DNA of 64,000 bases from Chryseobacterium gallinarum. Lineage in GTDB: Bacteria; Bacteroidota; Bacteroidia; Flavobacteriales; Weeksellaceae. Both the position numbers and the translations under genes were made by a program. Below the pieces are notes generated by a model, which ran no database searches, was not told where the DNA came from, and saw only the letters and a program-made list of their open reading frames with translations. The stretch is taken from NCBI RefSeq assembly GCF_001021975.1, contig NZ_CP009928.1, positions 2,232,001 through 2,296,000 on the forward strand, in the 5' to 3' direction. Positions 36,474 to 45,885 of this stretch are shown piece by piece (the first letter of the stretch is position 1; every line of letters begins with the position of its first letter).

Positions 36474-37607
36474 ATGAAAACACTGTTTTATAAACTTCTT
36501 ATCTTAGTTTCTCTCCACAACCTGATTATGACGTCAGCCCAGGAAACCCAATTGAATACGCGGGCCATAAGCTCAGATGAAGTGTATAAGAGTATGCAGG
36601 AAATGAAATCAGGCAACTGGAAGGATGTAATGACTGATTTTATGCAGGCAGCAGTTAAAGATCTTACGGGTGATAAAAAATCCTTTCAGTATAAAGCGAG
36701 TATTTTTTCCATAAAATCAAAGGCGGACAGTACATTATTAACTGACTATAATTATACAAAAGAAACATTCAGCAGAAACTTTCAGGTAGCCATTGGACTG
36801 AATCTCGATAATGATTATAAATTCACAGGCTTTGAATACGGATTTGACTGGGCAATTATTAATAAAAGAGACCTGAGTGTTGCAAAGCCGGCCCAAAACC
36901 TGCAAAAAATGTTTCAGGATTCTAACCTGCTTCTTATTGAAAAATTACAACTTTACAAAGAAAAAATAAATGATAGCAAGGAGTTCCTAAGAGTAAAAAA
37001 AATAATTGATGATGCTCTGGATAAAGGAGAATACATTCCCCGTGAGAATTTACCGGAAGAATTTTTAAGTTTATTGCCGGATAGCTATAACGATACCTCT
37101 GTAAGATTTGAAAAGGAATTTAATGAAGAAATTGAAAAAATTAAAATGCGCCCGCTACTTACATTGGGATTTCGGAGTAACTTCCGGAAAGATGCTAAGT
37201 TTTTAGATGAGTTTAATGCAGATCTGGTCTACTTGCAAGGATTGAAATCAAAAAACAACAGTAAGCTGGAAATTGATTTTAGAAACCGGTTCAGCGCCAA
37301 AGATAGTATGACAACCTCCATAATTAAAAGAAAAGAATTTTCTTCTCAATTGGGTTTGAATATTTCCGTCCTTAAAAAAGGAAATAAATCTTTGATAGAG
37401 TTCAAACCTAATTTTGAATTTAAGAGGGTTATTTCAGGATTAATGGATGAAGAAAAAAATAATCAGTTTCTGGCCAACGCAGATCTGAGGCTGAGAGTTT
37501 TAAAAAATCTTTGGATTCCTCTGGTATTAAAGTATGATATTGAAAATAATAACCTTTTCGGGTTTTTGAATGTTAGTTTCAATTTTGAAGCAATAAAAAA
37601 TGATTAG
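36474..37607 (+). CDS. Exported protein of unknown function, possible outer-membrane barrel
   Basis: The 377-residue protein has a signal peptide (MKTLFYKLLILVSLHNLIMT then SAQ), a helical charged middle part, and C-terminal amphipathic beta strands (LGLNISVLKKGNKSLIEFKP; LWIPLVLKYDIENNNLFGFL; NVSFNFEA). That suggests a barrel-like or membrane-attached end. The second half has many alternating charged strands. No family is recognised. It ends with a strong terminator and forms a two-gene unit with the gene at 36152. Confidence 0.55.
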   Translation: MKTLFYKLLILVSLHNLIMTSAQETQLNTRAISSDEVYKSMQEMKSGNWKDVMTDFMQAAVKDLTGDKKSFQYKASIFSIKSKADSTLLTDYNYTKETFSRNFQVAIGLNLDNDYKFTGFEYGFDWAIINKRDLSVAKPAQNLQKMFQDSNLLLIEKLQLYKEKINDSKEFLRVKKIIDDALDKGEYIPRENLPEEFLSLLPDSYNDTSVRFEKEFNEEIEKIKMRPLLTLGFRSNFRKDAKFLDEFNADLVYLQGLKSKNNSKLEIDFRNRFSAKDSMTTSIIKRKEFSSQLGLNISVLKKGNKSLIEFKPNFEFKRVISGLMDEEKNNQFLANADLRLRVLKNLWIPLVLKYDIENNNLFGFLNVSFNFEAIKND

Positions 37608-37615
37608 AATTCAAC

Positions 37616-37651
37616 AAAAAACTCCTGGTATTAAATCTCCGGGAGTTTTTT
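37616..37651 (+). terminator. Terminator before the enolase gene
   Basis: AAAAACTCC pairs with GGAGTTTTT across a loop that can extend the stem by further pairs, and the right arm ends in six T. It lies 8 nt after the stop codon. Confidence 0.85.
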
Positions 37652-37736
37652 GGATATCAGGTTCCAGAACCCAATATTCCGTATAATAGCCTTGAATAAA
37701 TTGACAGATTTATCATAATATAAAGTAACTGTAATT

Positions 37737-37803
37737 TAACTTTGAATTGTTTCAAAAAGATACTTCCAAAATACCCTTAAAAGTTAAATTTTGATTAAAT
37801 TTG
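37737..37803 (+). promoter_or_regulatory. Two candidate -7 boxes upstream of eno
   Basis: TAACTTTG (37737-37744) and TAAATTTG (37796-37803) both match TAnnTTTG. The second is 22 nt before the ATG and is the more likely. Neither has a well-placed TTG. Confidence 0.4.
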
Positions 37804-37822
37804 TCTAAACTAAAAAAAATAA

Positions 37823-39118
<1,296 letters not shown>

Positions 39119-39133
39119 TCGAATTTATAAATA

Positions 39134-39166
39134 ACGGCAAGCGATAATTTTTGTTTGCCGTATTTT
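39134..39166 (+). terminator. Terminator after eno
   Basis: A 7-bp stem (ACGGCAA with TTGCCGT) around a 14-nt loop is followed by ATTTTAT. Confidence 0.65.
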
Positions 39167-39185
39167 ATGGAAAGTAGTATATTTA
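39155..39185 (+). promoter_or_regulatory. Candidate promoter of gltA
   Basis: TTG (39155-39157, inside the eno terminator stem), 20 bp, then TATATTTA (39178-39185; one mismatch). The ATG at 39201 is 15 nt downstream. Confidence 0.45.
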
Positions 39186-39200
39186 AAAAAAAATAAATAA

Positions 39201-40487
39201 ATGTCAGACAACAAAGTAATATTGAATTACGACGGTAATTCATATGAATATCCAATCGTGGATAGTACTATCGGAGACAGAGGGATTGATATTTCAAAAT
39301 TAAGAGACCAGACAGGTTTAATCACTCTGGATTTAGGTTACAAAAATACAGGAGCTACCATTAGCGACATCACTTACTTAGACGGAGATAAAGGAGAATT
39401 ATTCTACAGAGGTTATCCAATCGAACAGATTGCTGAAAAATCAAACTTCACAGAAGTAATGTATCTTTTATTACATGGAGAATTACCTACTCAGGATCAG
39501 TACACGTCTTTCGAAAACAATATCAAAAAATATAACTTTATTGCAGACGAGATGAAAAAAATCATCGATGTTTTCCCTCGTTCTGCTCACCCTATGGGAG
39601 TTTTATCTTCTTTAACTTCTGCATTGACTGCCTTCAACCCGAAAGCCGTTAACGTAAACTCTAAAGAGGAAATGGATCATGCTGCTGAGCTAATGATCGC
39701 TAAGTTCTCTCACCTTTGTGCCTGGACTTACAGAAAAACTCAAGGTTTACCATTAAACCACGGAGACAACAACCTAAACTACGTAGAAAACTTCTACAAA
39801 ATGGCATTCAGATTGCCAAATGCCGATTTCGAAATCGATCCGGTAGTTGTAGATGCATTGGATAAATTATTAATCCTTCACGCTGACCACGAACAAAACT
39901 GTTCTACTTCTACAGTAAGAATGGTAGGTTCTGCTCATACCGGTCTTTTCGCTTCTATCTCTGCAGGGGTGTCTGCACTTTGGGGACCTCTTCACGGTGG
40001 AGCTAACCAGGCGGTAATCGAAATGCTTGAGCTTATCGAAAAAGATGGTGGTGACGTAGCTAAATATGTAGCTAAAGCTAAAGATAAAAACGATAGCTTC
40101 CGTCTAATGGGATTCGGACACAGAGTATACAAAAACTTCGACCCGAGAGCAAAAATCATCAAGAAAGCTGCTGACGATATCCTTAAAGCTTTAGGAATCC
40201 AGGATAAAGCTCTTGATATTGCAATGCAGTTGGAAAGAGTAGCCCTTGAAGATGAGTACTTCGTAGAAAGAAAACTATACCCGAACGTAGATTTCTATTC
40301 AGGAATTATCTACAGAGCGCTAGGAATTCCTACAGAAATGTTTACCGTAATGTTCGCATTAGGAAGATTACCAGGATGGATCTCTCAATGGAAAGAAATG
40401 AGATTAAAAGGAGACCCGATCGGAAGACCAAGACAGGTTTACCAGGGTGCTCAGCAAAGAAACTACATCGATATTGCAAGCAGATAA
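39201..40487 (+). CDS. gltA: Citrate synthase
   Basis: It condenses acetyl-CoA with oxaloacetate to citrate, the entry to the TCA cycle. The 428 residues with an N-terminal beta domain place it with the type II hexameric bacterial enzymes. Motifs: GELFYRGYPIEQIAEKSNF, the His in LHADHEQNCSTSTVRMVGS, the His in GFGHRVYKNFDPRAK, and the catalytic Asp in YPNVDFYSGIIYRALGIP. The last residues, YQGAQQRNYIDIASR, are typical. Confidence 0.97.
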   Translation: MSDNKVILNYDGNSYEYPIVDSTIGDRGIDISKLRDQTGLITLDLGYKNTGATISDITYLDGDKGELFYRGYPIEQIAEKSNFTEVMYLLLHGELPTQDQYTSFENNIKKYNFIADEMKKIIDVFPRSAHPMGVLSSLTSALTAFNPKAVNVNSKEEMDHAAELMIAKFSHLCAWTYRKTQGLPLNHGDNNLNYVENFYKMAFRLPNADFEIDPVVVDALDKLLILHADHEQNCSTSTVRMVGSAHTGLFASISAGVSALWGPLHGGANQAVIEMLELIEKDGGDVAKYVAKAKDKNDSFRLMGFGHRVYKNFDPRAKIIKKAADDILKALGIQDKALDIAMQLERVALEDEYFVERKLYPNVDFYSGIIYRALGIPTEMFTVMFALGRLPGWISQWKEMRLKGDPIGRPRQVYQGAQQRNYIDIASR

Positions 40488-40508
40488 TATTTGCTTTTAC
40501 CATATCAG

Positions 40509-40536
40509 AATCCCAAAGCTTGCTTTGGGATTTTTT
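40509..40536 (+). terminator. Terminator after gltA
   Basis: A perfect inverted repeat (AATCCCAAAGC with GCTTTGGGATT) with a short loop is followed by TTTT, 21 nt after the stop codon. Confidence 0.9.
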
Positions 40537-40582
40537 GTTGCTTTAATACTCCAATGGAACGTTCATTTTAAAATATTTATTC

Positions 40583-40755
40583 AATAGGCTTTAGCCCCAA
40601 GCGTACAACGGGAATAAAATTTTCAGTAAATAAAAGGTATCTTGTTGAAATTGAATTCAATAAAATTACTAAATTTACTCTTGCAGAATATAAGGTTTTG
40701 GCTGAAGCCCGACAGATGATCTTTATTGATTAACGGACTAAAGTTCGTTTCTATT
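40583..40755. repeat. Degenerate REP-like intergenic element
   Basis: In the 320-bp gap between gltA and the regulator gene, GGCTttAGCC occurs at 40587-40596, GGCTgaAGCC at 40700-40709, and a weaker palindrome AACGGACTAAAGTTCGTT at 40732-40749. No ORF lies between them. Similar GGCTnnAGCC-type palindromes are, as far as I recall, dispersed in Chryseobacterium intergenic regions; this cannot be checked in one window. Confidence 0.4.
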
Positions 40756-40810
40756 TAAATTGTCAATTATAGGAATTAGTAAAGGTTGTTTAATAAATAG
40801 CTGGTTCATT

Positions 40811-41872
40811 ATGACTTTCGGACAACAGATGTTATTTTTTTTCAGTGCAGTGGGAGCTTTCAATGGGCTTTTGCTGGGGATTTATCTGCTGTTTATCAAA
40901 AAACTAAGGTACCTGCCGGATTTTTTTCTGGGGCTTCTTCTGTTAATGTTGAGTATCAAGGTCGGAATCTCGGTTTGCTTTTATTTTTATCCTGACTGGC
41001 CGGGGATCATCGGACATCTGGGATTATCAGCATTGTTTTTTACAGGACCGGCTCTGTTTTATTACATTAAAGCTTCTTTTCAGCAGGAAGAATTTGATTT
41101 GAAAAACTGTCGGAAAATATTCGGAATATTAACGCTTGTATTAGGGGCTGTAGGATTATTGTATTTGTTTTTCCCCATTATCTGGAACCATTATTATGGA
41201 ACCTTTATCTATACAGTCTGGTCAATATTTATAGTCTTGGCGGTGTATCAGTTTTATGTTTTTTCAAAACAGAATACTAAAAGCTCACATCCGTTTGTTT
41301 TCCCTGTTGTATTCAGCAATGTAATTATTTTTCTAACTTATCAGTTAATTTCTACAGGCTGGGTACAGATTTATTGTGCAGGCGGAAGCCTGGTGTTTAC
41401 ATTCGTATTATATGCTAATTTCCTCATTTTATTTGATAATAAATATCAGCGGATATCAGCTAAAGAGCCCAATAAATATTCCAATAAAAAAATTCCGGGG
41501 GAAAAGGCCGGTAATTTTGCTTCAAAACTGGAACAATTGATGGATTCAGAAGAATTGTATAAAAATCCTAATCTTAAGCTAAGTGATCTTGCTGCCAGAA
41601 TGAATATACCGGCACATCAGCTTTCCCAATTGCTGAATGATAACCTGGGAAAAAGTTTTTCCACTTATATCAATGAATACAGAATCAGTGAAGCCTGTGA
41701 AAAAATAGAAAATGGTTCTTATCTGAAAATTGAAGAAATAGGATATGAGGTAGGATTTAATTCCAAATCAACTTTCTTTTCAACATTTAAAAAAATTAAA
41801 AATACAACCCCGCTTTTGTATAAACAAACACAAACCCCTTCTGAGCCGAGACTTCAGGGTTCAAATTTATAA
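40811..41872 (+). CDS. Membrane-bound AraC-family regulator
   Basis: Starting at the ATG at 40811 (an upstream TTG is less likely) gives 353 residues. The first 220 or so contain six to seven membrane segments (MTFGQQMLFFFSAVGAFNGL, YLPDFFLGLLLLMLSIKVGI, ALFFTGPALFYYIKASF). A linker and a C-terminal AraC-type double helix-turn-helix follow (LKLSDLAARMNIPAHQLSQL; INEYRISEACEKIENGSYLK; IGYEVGFNSKSTFFSTFKKI). Such proteins combine a membrane sensor with DNA binding. It lies 80 bp before a receptor gene of the same strand, its probable target. Confidence 0.85.
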   Translation: MTFGQQMLFFFSAVGAFNGLLLGIYLLFIKKLRYLPDFFLGLLLLMLSIKVGISVCFYFYPDWPGIIGHLGLSALFFTGPALFYYIKASFQQEEFDLKNCRKIFGILTLVLGAVGLLYLFFPIIWNHYYGTFIYTVWSIFIVLAVYQFYVFSKQNTKSSHPFVFPVVFSNVIIFLTYQLISTGWVQIYCAGGSLVFTFVLYANFLILFDNKYQRISAKEPNKYSNKKIPGEKAGNFASKLEQLMDSEELYKNPNLKLSDLAARMNIPAHQLSQLLNDNLGKSFSTYINEYRISEACEKIENGSYLKIEEIGYEVGFNSKSTFFSTFKKIKNTTPLLYKQTQTPSEPRLQGSNL

Positions 41873-41952
41873 TTCCGTACTGCGGAATTTAGAATTCAAA
41901 ACCTTATTTTTTCATCAAGCCGTTACTTTTGATTTCATAAAATATAAAATTT

Positions 41953-44124
41953 ATGATGTTCAAATTATGGCTGTTCCTGCTGCTTTTATTTCTTTCTCTT
42001 TTTGGCAAAGCGCAGGAGATTGCAAAAGGAAAAATATCAGATTCCCTGAAAGAAGAATCTTCAACAACAAGTATCTCAGAAGTCGTTCTTCGGGCCGCTC
42101 CCCGGAATCTGAAACTGAATGACGGAAATATCGTAATGTCTGTTGCCGGTAACAAGAATTTTAAAACTTCTACCAATCTTCTCGAAGTTTTGAGGAAAAC
42201 ACCTGGCGTAACTATAGATCAGGAGGAAGGAATCTTCATCGGCGGCAGGATAGCACCGGCAATTTTTATTGATGGAAAAGCAGTGGTAATGAGTAGCCAG
42301 GAACTGCAGGGCTATTTGCGGTCACTGTCTCCGGAAATGGTAGAATCTGTAGAAATCAATACTAACCCGTCTTCCCGTTATGATGCAGAATTTAAAGGAA
42401 TCATTGATATAAAACTGAAAAAAAATATGAACCTTGGCTGGAAGGGTAACTATAATGGAAATATGTATATCAATAAGTTCACTTACAGGGAAAATTCCTT
42501 AAACCTGTCATATAATACTGAGAAAGTCGCTTATCATTTTCTGACAGGCTATAACAACGGAATTTATACTTACCGTTATAATGCTTTGCAGAATCTTGCC
42601 AATACCAATATCATGAGGACCCGTATGTATCAGATTGATGATGGAGCTGTATACAATATTCAGGCAGGCATGGATTTCAGACTGAATGAAAAAAACAGGT
42701 TAGGAATTAATATAAGAAGAAATCTGCGGGAAAGTCACCGGACACGGTCAGGAACCTTATACATTACTGGGAAAAACGAGTCTGAGGTGGTTCTTAATAG
42801 CGAGAACGATAATCCTACAGATTATTCACAGGGAAATTATGGTATAACAGCGGATTATACTTTTCAGAACAAGGATTTTAAGCTTAACTTTCTGGGAAAT
42901 TATCTTGCTGTAAAAAATAAACAGCAGGATGACTTTATTAACAGGGATAAGCCCACATCTGACCTCTTATCATACTGGAAGTCCGATCTTTTGAATAAAA
43001 TTAATATCCAGACTGTTCAGGCAGATGCTTCCTACAAGGCCGGAAATGCTGATTTTGAAGCAGGAGTTAAATACAGCCATTCTGATACGAACAACAATAT
43101 CAGATACGATACATTATCTACCGGCAATCAGTTTGTATTTGATCCTACAAGGAGTAATATATTCAGATACAAGGAAAAAATACTGGCAGGATACATTGCC
43201 TACAAGCAAAAATTTGGTCAGCTACAGATTAATGCCGGACTAAGATTTGAAAACACGCAAAGTATTTCCAACGCAGTGACCGTTGACTCCGTTGTTTCAA
43301 GAAATTACCTCGAATGGCTGCCTTCTTTCAGTGCCAGTTACTCATTCAATTCATCCCATGAACTGTCTTTTTCCTATAGCAGAAAAATAACAAGACCTGT
43401 TTTTTCACAGCTGAATCCGTTCAGGTTCTATTTCAGCCCATTGAATTATTGGATCGGAAATCCCTACCTGCAGCCATCCTTCACCAGCCAGATTAAAGCG
43501 ACCTACCGGCATAAAAACTGGGTTATAAGTTTCACGATTGGAAAAGAAAAAGATGTAATGACCCGTTATCCGCTGTATAATCCAGTGACCAATGTACTGG
43601 AATATTTGGGGACCAATCTCCCTTACCGGAACTTTGCTATCATGGAGACGAGCTTTCCTGTGAAGATTGCAAAATGGTGGAATATTACAGGACAGGTTAC
43701 GGGATATTATAACTATGAATTCAGGCCGTATCTGGATGAAGTTTTTGCTTTAGATACTTATAACTATGAAATCAGAATCAATCAGGTTTTTTCGCTTCCC
43801 AAGGGGTATACCATTAATTTATTTGGGAATTACGAATCAAAATCAGGAAACAGTCTTTATCGTATTAAGCCACGTTATTCAATTGACTTGTCAGTACATA
43901 AATCCTGGTTTAATAATACGTTACATACAAAAATTGGTTATAATAATATTTTCGACTCCTATGATCAACGGCTGGAATTCAGGCATAAACAAATTATGGA
44001 CAATCAGTTTACACATTGGTGGGATAGCAGCCGCGTATTTTTTTCGCTGAGCTATAATTTCGGAGATTCAAAATATCAGACTAAAGAAATCCAGAAGACG
44101 GACGAAGAAAATAGGACAAGATAA
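41953..44124 (+). CDS. Outer-membrane beta-barrel receptor (TonB-receptor-like)
   Basis: The 723-residue protein has a signal peptide (MMFKLWLFLLLLFLSLFGKA), a plug-like domain (NLLEVLRKTPGVTIDQEEG; APAIFIDGKAVVMSSQEL; VESVEINTNPSSRYDAEFKG; IIDIKLKKN) and a large barrel with motifs of the outer-membrane beta-barrel family (SYSRKITRPVFSQLNPFRFY; WIGNPYLQPSF). It ends with FFSLSYNFGDSKYQTKEI and a short polar tail, not the classical terminal Phe. Ligand unknown. The neighbouring AraC-type gene may control it. Confidence 0.8.
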   Translation: MMFKLWLFLLLLFLSLFGKAQEIAKGKISDSLKEESSTTSISEVVLRAAPRNLKLNDGNIVMSVAGNKNFKTSTNLLEVLRKTPGVTIDQEEGIFIGGRIAPAIFIDGKAVVMSSQELQGYLRSLSPEMVESVEINTNPSSRYDAEFKGIIDIKLKKNMNLGWKGNYNGNMYINKFTYRENSLNLSYNTEKVAYHFLTGYNNGIYTYRYNALQNLANTNIMRTRMYQIDDGAVYNIQAGMDFRLNEKNRLGINIRRNLRESHRTRSGTLYITGKNESEVVLNSENDNPTDYSQGNYGITADYTFQNKDFKLNFLGNYLAVKNKQQDDFINRDKPTSDLLSYWKSDLLNKINIQTVQADASYKAGNADFEAGVKYSHSDTNNNIRYDTLSTGNQFVFDPTRSNIFRYKEKILAGYIAYKQKFGQLQINAGLRFENTQSISNAVTVDSVVSRNYLEWLPSFSASYSFNSSHELSFSYSRKITRPVFSQLNPFRFYFSPLNYWIGNPYLQPSFTSQIKATYRHKNWVISFTIGKEKDVMTRYPLYNPVTNVLEYLGTNLPYRNFAIMETSFPVKIAKWWNITGQVTGYYNYEFRPYLDEVFALDTYNYEIRINQVFSLPKGYTINLFGNYESKSGNSLYRIKPRYSIDLSVHKSWFNNTLHTKIGYNNIFDSYDQRLEFRHKQIMDNQFTHWWDSSRVFFSLSYNFGDSKYQTKEIQKTDEENRTR

Positions 44125-44128
44125 AGAA

Positions 44129-44158
44129 AACCTGCTTTTTAGGCAGGTTCTTCTTTTT
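44129..44158. terminator. Bidirectional terminator between receptor and peptide gene
   Basis: AACCTGC pairs with GCAGGTT across a 7-nt loop. The plus strand continues CTTCTTTTT and the minus strand TTCTTT, so it can serve both convergent genes. Confidence 0.75.
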
Positions 44159-44320
44159 ATGGACATGCACAGTTACCACATGTCCAGATGCTGCAGCTGC
44201 CATCATCATTCCATTCACAGCAGTACCTTGGTTTGGTGATACCTGCTCCTCCAATAATAGATTTCTGTTCATCTCTTCCTAACTTTTGTGCATTTTTAGC
44301 ACTGATTTACTCTTGTTCAT
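44157..44320 (-). pseudogene. Frameshifted bacteriocin-like peptide gene with GG leader
   Basis: From the ATG at 44320 the minus strand reads MNKSKSVLKMHKS and then stops. In the next frame the text continues as KLGRDEQKSIIGG, a double-glycine leader end, then AGITKPRYCCEWNDDGSC and SIWTCGNCACP, stop at 44157. Restoring one A in the run of four at about 44284-44287 joins both parts into one 54-residue peptide, MNKSKSVLKMHKKLGRDEQ through to the Cys-rich core. The core has six Cys in 22 residues. Leaders of this type (LxRxEQKxIxGG) mark the Chryseobacterium bacteriocin-like proteins. The break may be real or a homopolymer sequencing error. Confidence 0.75.
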
Positions 44321-44583
44321 GATTTTGTTGTTTGATGTTAATAGTAAAGTTTTAATGGGTATAATTCCGCGAAAATTATATCACTAAAGTATGAAATTAA
44401 ATTGTAAAAATATCTGTTTTATTATGTTTATGTAGATGAAATATAGTAGGTTGTAGATGTTTTTGTATACTGTTTACTACAGTTTGTTTAATAGAAGGAG
44501 ATTTTTGCTGAAGAATGTGTTTTGGAGCGGCTAAAATTCATACATAAAATAATCCAAAAGTTTTATAGGTAGAGACCTTTACT
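44321..44583. other. Intergenic region before the guanidino-hydrolase gene
   Basis: AT-rich, without ORF. It separates divergent units: the peptide gene on the minus strand and the hydrolase gene on the plus strand. Confidence 0.4.
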
Positions 44584-44591
44584 TATATTTG
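44584..44591 (+). promoter_or_regulatory. -7 box of the hydrolase gene at 44611
   Basis: TATATTTG matches TAnnTTTG exactly and lies 19 nt before the ATG. No TTG is at the right distance. Confidence 0.5.
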
Positions 44592-44610
44592 TAGTATTGC
44601 ATAAATCTTT

Positions 44611-45525
44611 ATGAGACTAAACATTAAAAACGAAACAGGAAGGCTAAAGTCAGTAGTTTTGGGCCAGCCTAATTCTTTGGGGCCGGTTCCCACGCTGGAG
44701 GAAAGTTATGACGCCAAGTCATATTACTCAATCGAGCACAACATTTATCCTAAAGAAGAGGATATTATCAATGAAATGAACGCTTTTGAAGCGGTTTTAA
44801 AAAAGTATGACGTGGAAGTACTGCGTCCAAGCATTATAGAGGACTATAATCAGGTTTTTTCAAGAGATGTAGCCTTTGTAATTGATGATAAAATGATCAT
44901 TTCCAATGTGATTGCAGACAGGGCTGATGAGCAGGAAGCCTATAAAAACGTCTTCGAAAAAGTAGCCTGGAGGAAAATAATCAACCTTCCGGAAACTGCG
45001 CATATTGAAGGAGGGGATGTGATTGTATGGAATGATTTCCTTTTTATCGGAACCTGCTTTAGTGAAGATTACAGAAACTATAAAACGGCAAGAACCAATG
45101 AGTATGCTATCGAAATATTAAAAGAATATTTTCCGAAGAAAAGAATCATTGACCTGGAGCTGAAAAAGAATGATAAAGTTCCGCTTGAGGGCATTCTTCA
45201 TTTAGACTGTACTTTTAATCCCGTAGGAGAAGACAAGTGTATTATTTATAAAAATGGATTTGTAGACGAAAGCGACTACCGTCTGATTATCGATATTTTC
45301 GGAGAAGAAAACTGCTTCCATATTAATGATGAAGAGATGTTTGAGATGTTCCCGAATATTTTTTCCATTTCGCCAGAAGTCGTTGTGTCTGACAAAACAT
45401 TCACGAGAATGAATAATCATCTGAGAAACGAATGGGGAATGACCGTAGAAGAAATTCCTTACCGGGAAATCTCTAAAATGGGCGGTTTGTTGAGATGCTC
45501 CACAATGCCGCTTGTGAGAGAGTAA
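44611..45525 (+). CDS. Guanidino-group hydrolase/amidinotransferase superfamily protein
   Basis: This 304-residue protein has the five-bladed fold motifs of the arginine deiminase/amidinotransferase superfamily. Visible are FSRDVAFVIDDKMIISN, the Glu/Asp pair in AHIEGGDVIVW, the active-site His in LHLDCTFNPVGEDKCIIY, and the catalytic Cys296 in GGLLRCSTMPL. It may hydrolyse arginine, a methylated arginine or a related guanidine, or act as an amidinotransferase. The substrate cannot be decided. A second superfamily member follows at 45886, with a decayed gene between. Confidence 0.82.
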   Translation: MRLNIKNETGRLKSVVLGQPNSLGPVPTLEESYDAKSYYSIEHNIYPKEEDIINEMNAFEAVLKKYDVEVLRPSIIEDYNQVFSRDVAFVIDDKMIISNVIADRADEQEAYKNVFEKVAWRKIINLPETAHIEGGDVIVWNDFLFIGTCFSEDYRNYKTARTNEYAIEILKEYFPKKRIIDLELKKNDKVPLEGILHLDCTFNPVGEDKCIIYKNGFVDESDYRLIIDIFGEENCFHINDEEMFEMFPNIFSISPEVVVSDKTFTRMNNHLRNEWGMTVEEIPYREISKMGGLLRCSTMPLVRE

Positions 45526-45530
45526 TGGTG

Positions 45531-45876
45531 TGGGAGAGTTTAAGGGGTGAGAGTCGGAGTGTTGACGTGTATTAGAAACAGCTCAACTGATTTACGAACT
45601 TTCAAAATCCTTTCCGAAAGAAGAACTTACTCTCTTACAGACCAGATTCAGAGGGAAAGGCATGAGAACCAGATATGGCTTCAGTTTGCTTTTATCTGTA
45701 ATTATATGAATGAAGAGCAATATGAAAATTTGCACAAAGAATATAACCAAATAATAGGAATGTTAGTTAATATGATGAGTCAGTCAGAAAAATGGTGTTC
45801 ATTTTCTCCAGGCAATAAAGAAGAGAAAAATCCATAAACGATAGCAAAAACTCTCATACTCTAACATCCTCAAAAT
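45531..45876 (+). pseudogene. Decayed four-helix-bundle (S23/IVP-type) gene with heptad-like flanks
   Basis: A short open frame at 45547-45837 (96 residues) is not an intact gene. Residues SLTDQI and NYMNEEQYENLHKEYNQIIG plus MLVNMMSQSEKWC match the start and end of four-helix-bundle proteins (S23/intervening-sequence family), but the central part, normally about 40 residues with a SSxSxxANIAEG-like motif, is gone. A different frame upstream reads YELSKSFPKEEL, the part that should precede SLTDQI, so there is a frameshift too. AGAGT-rich heptad-like text flanks it (45534-45561 and 45849-45876), with GAGAGTT on the left and its complement AACTCTC on the right. Confidence 0.65.
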
Positions 45877-45885
45877 TATTAAATA

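Noticed and set aside
45547..45837. 96-residue ORF as an intact four-helix-bundle protein
   Set aside because: The central part is missing and the correct N-terminal text is in another frame; it is a remnant, and no 23S rRNA gene is near.
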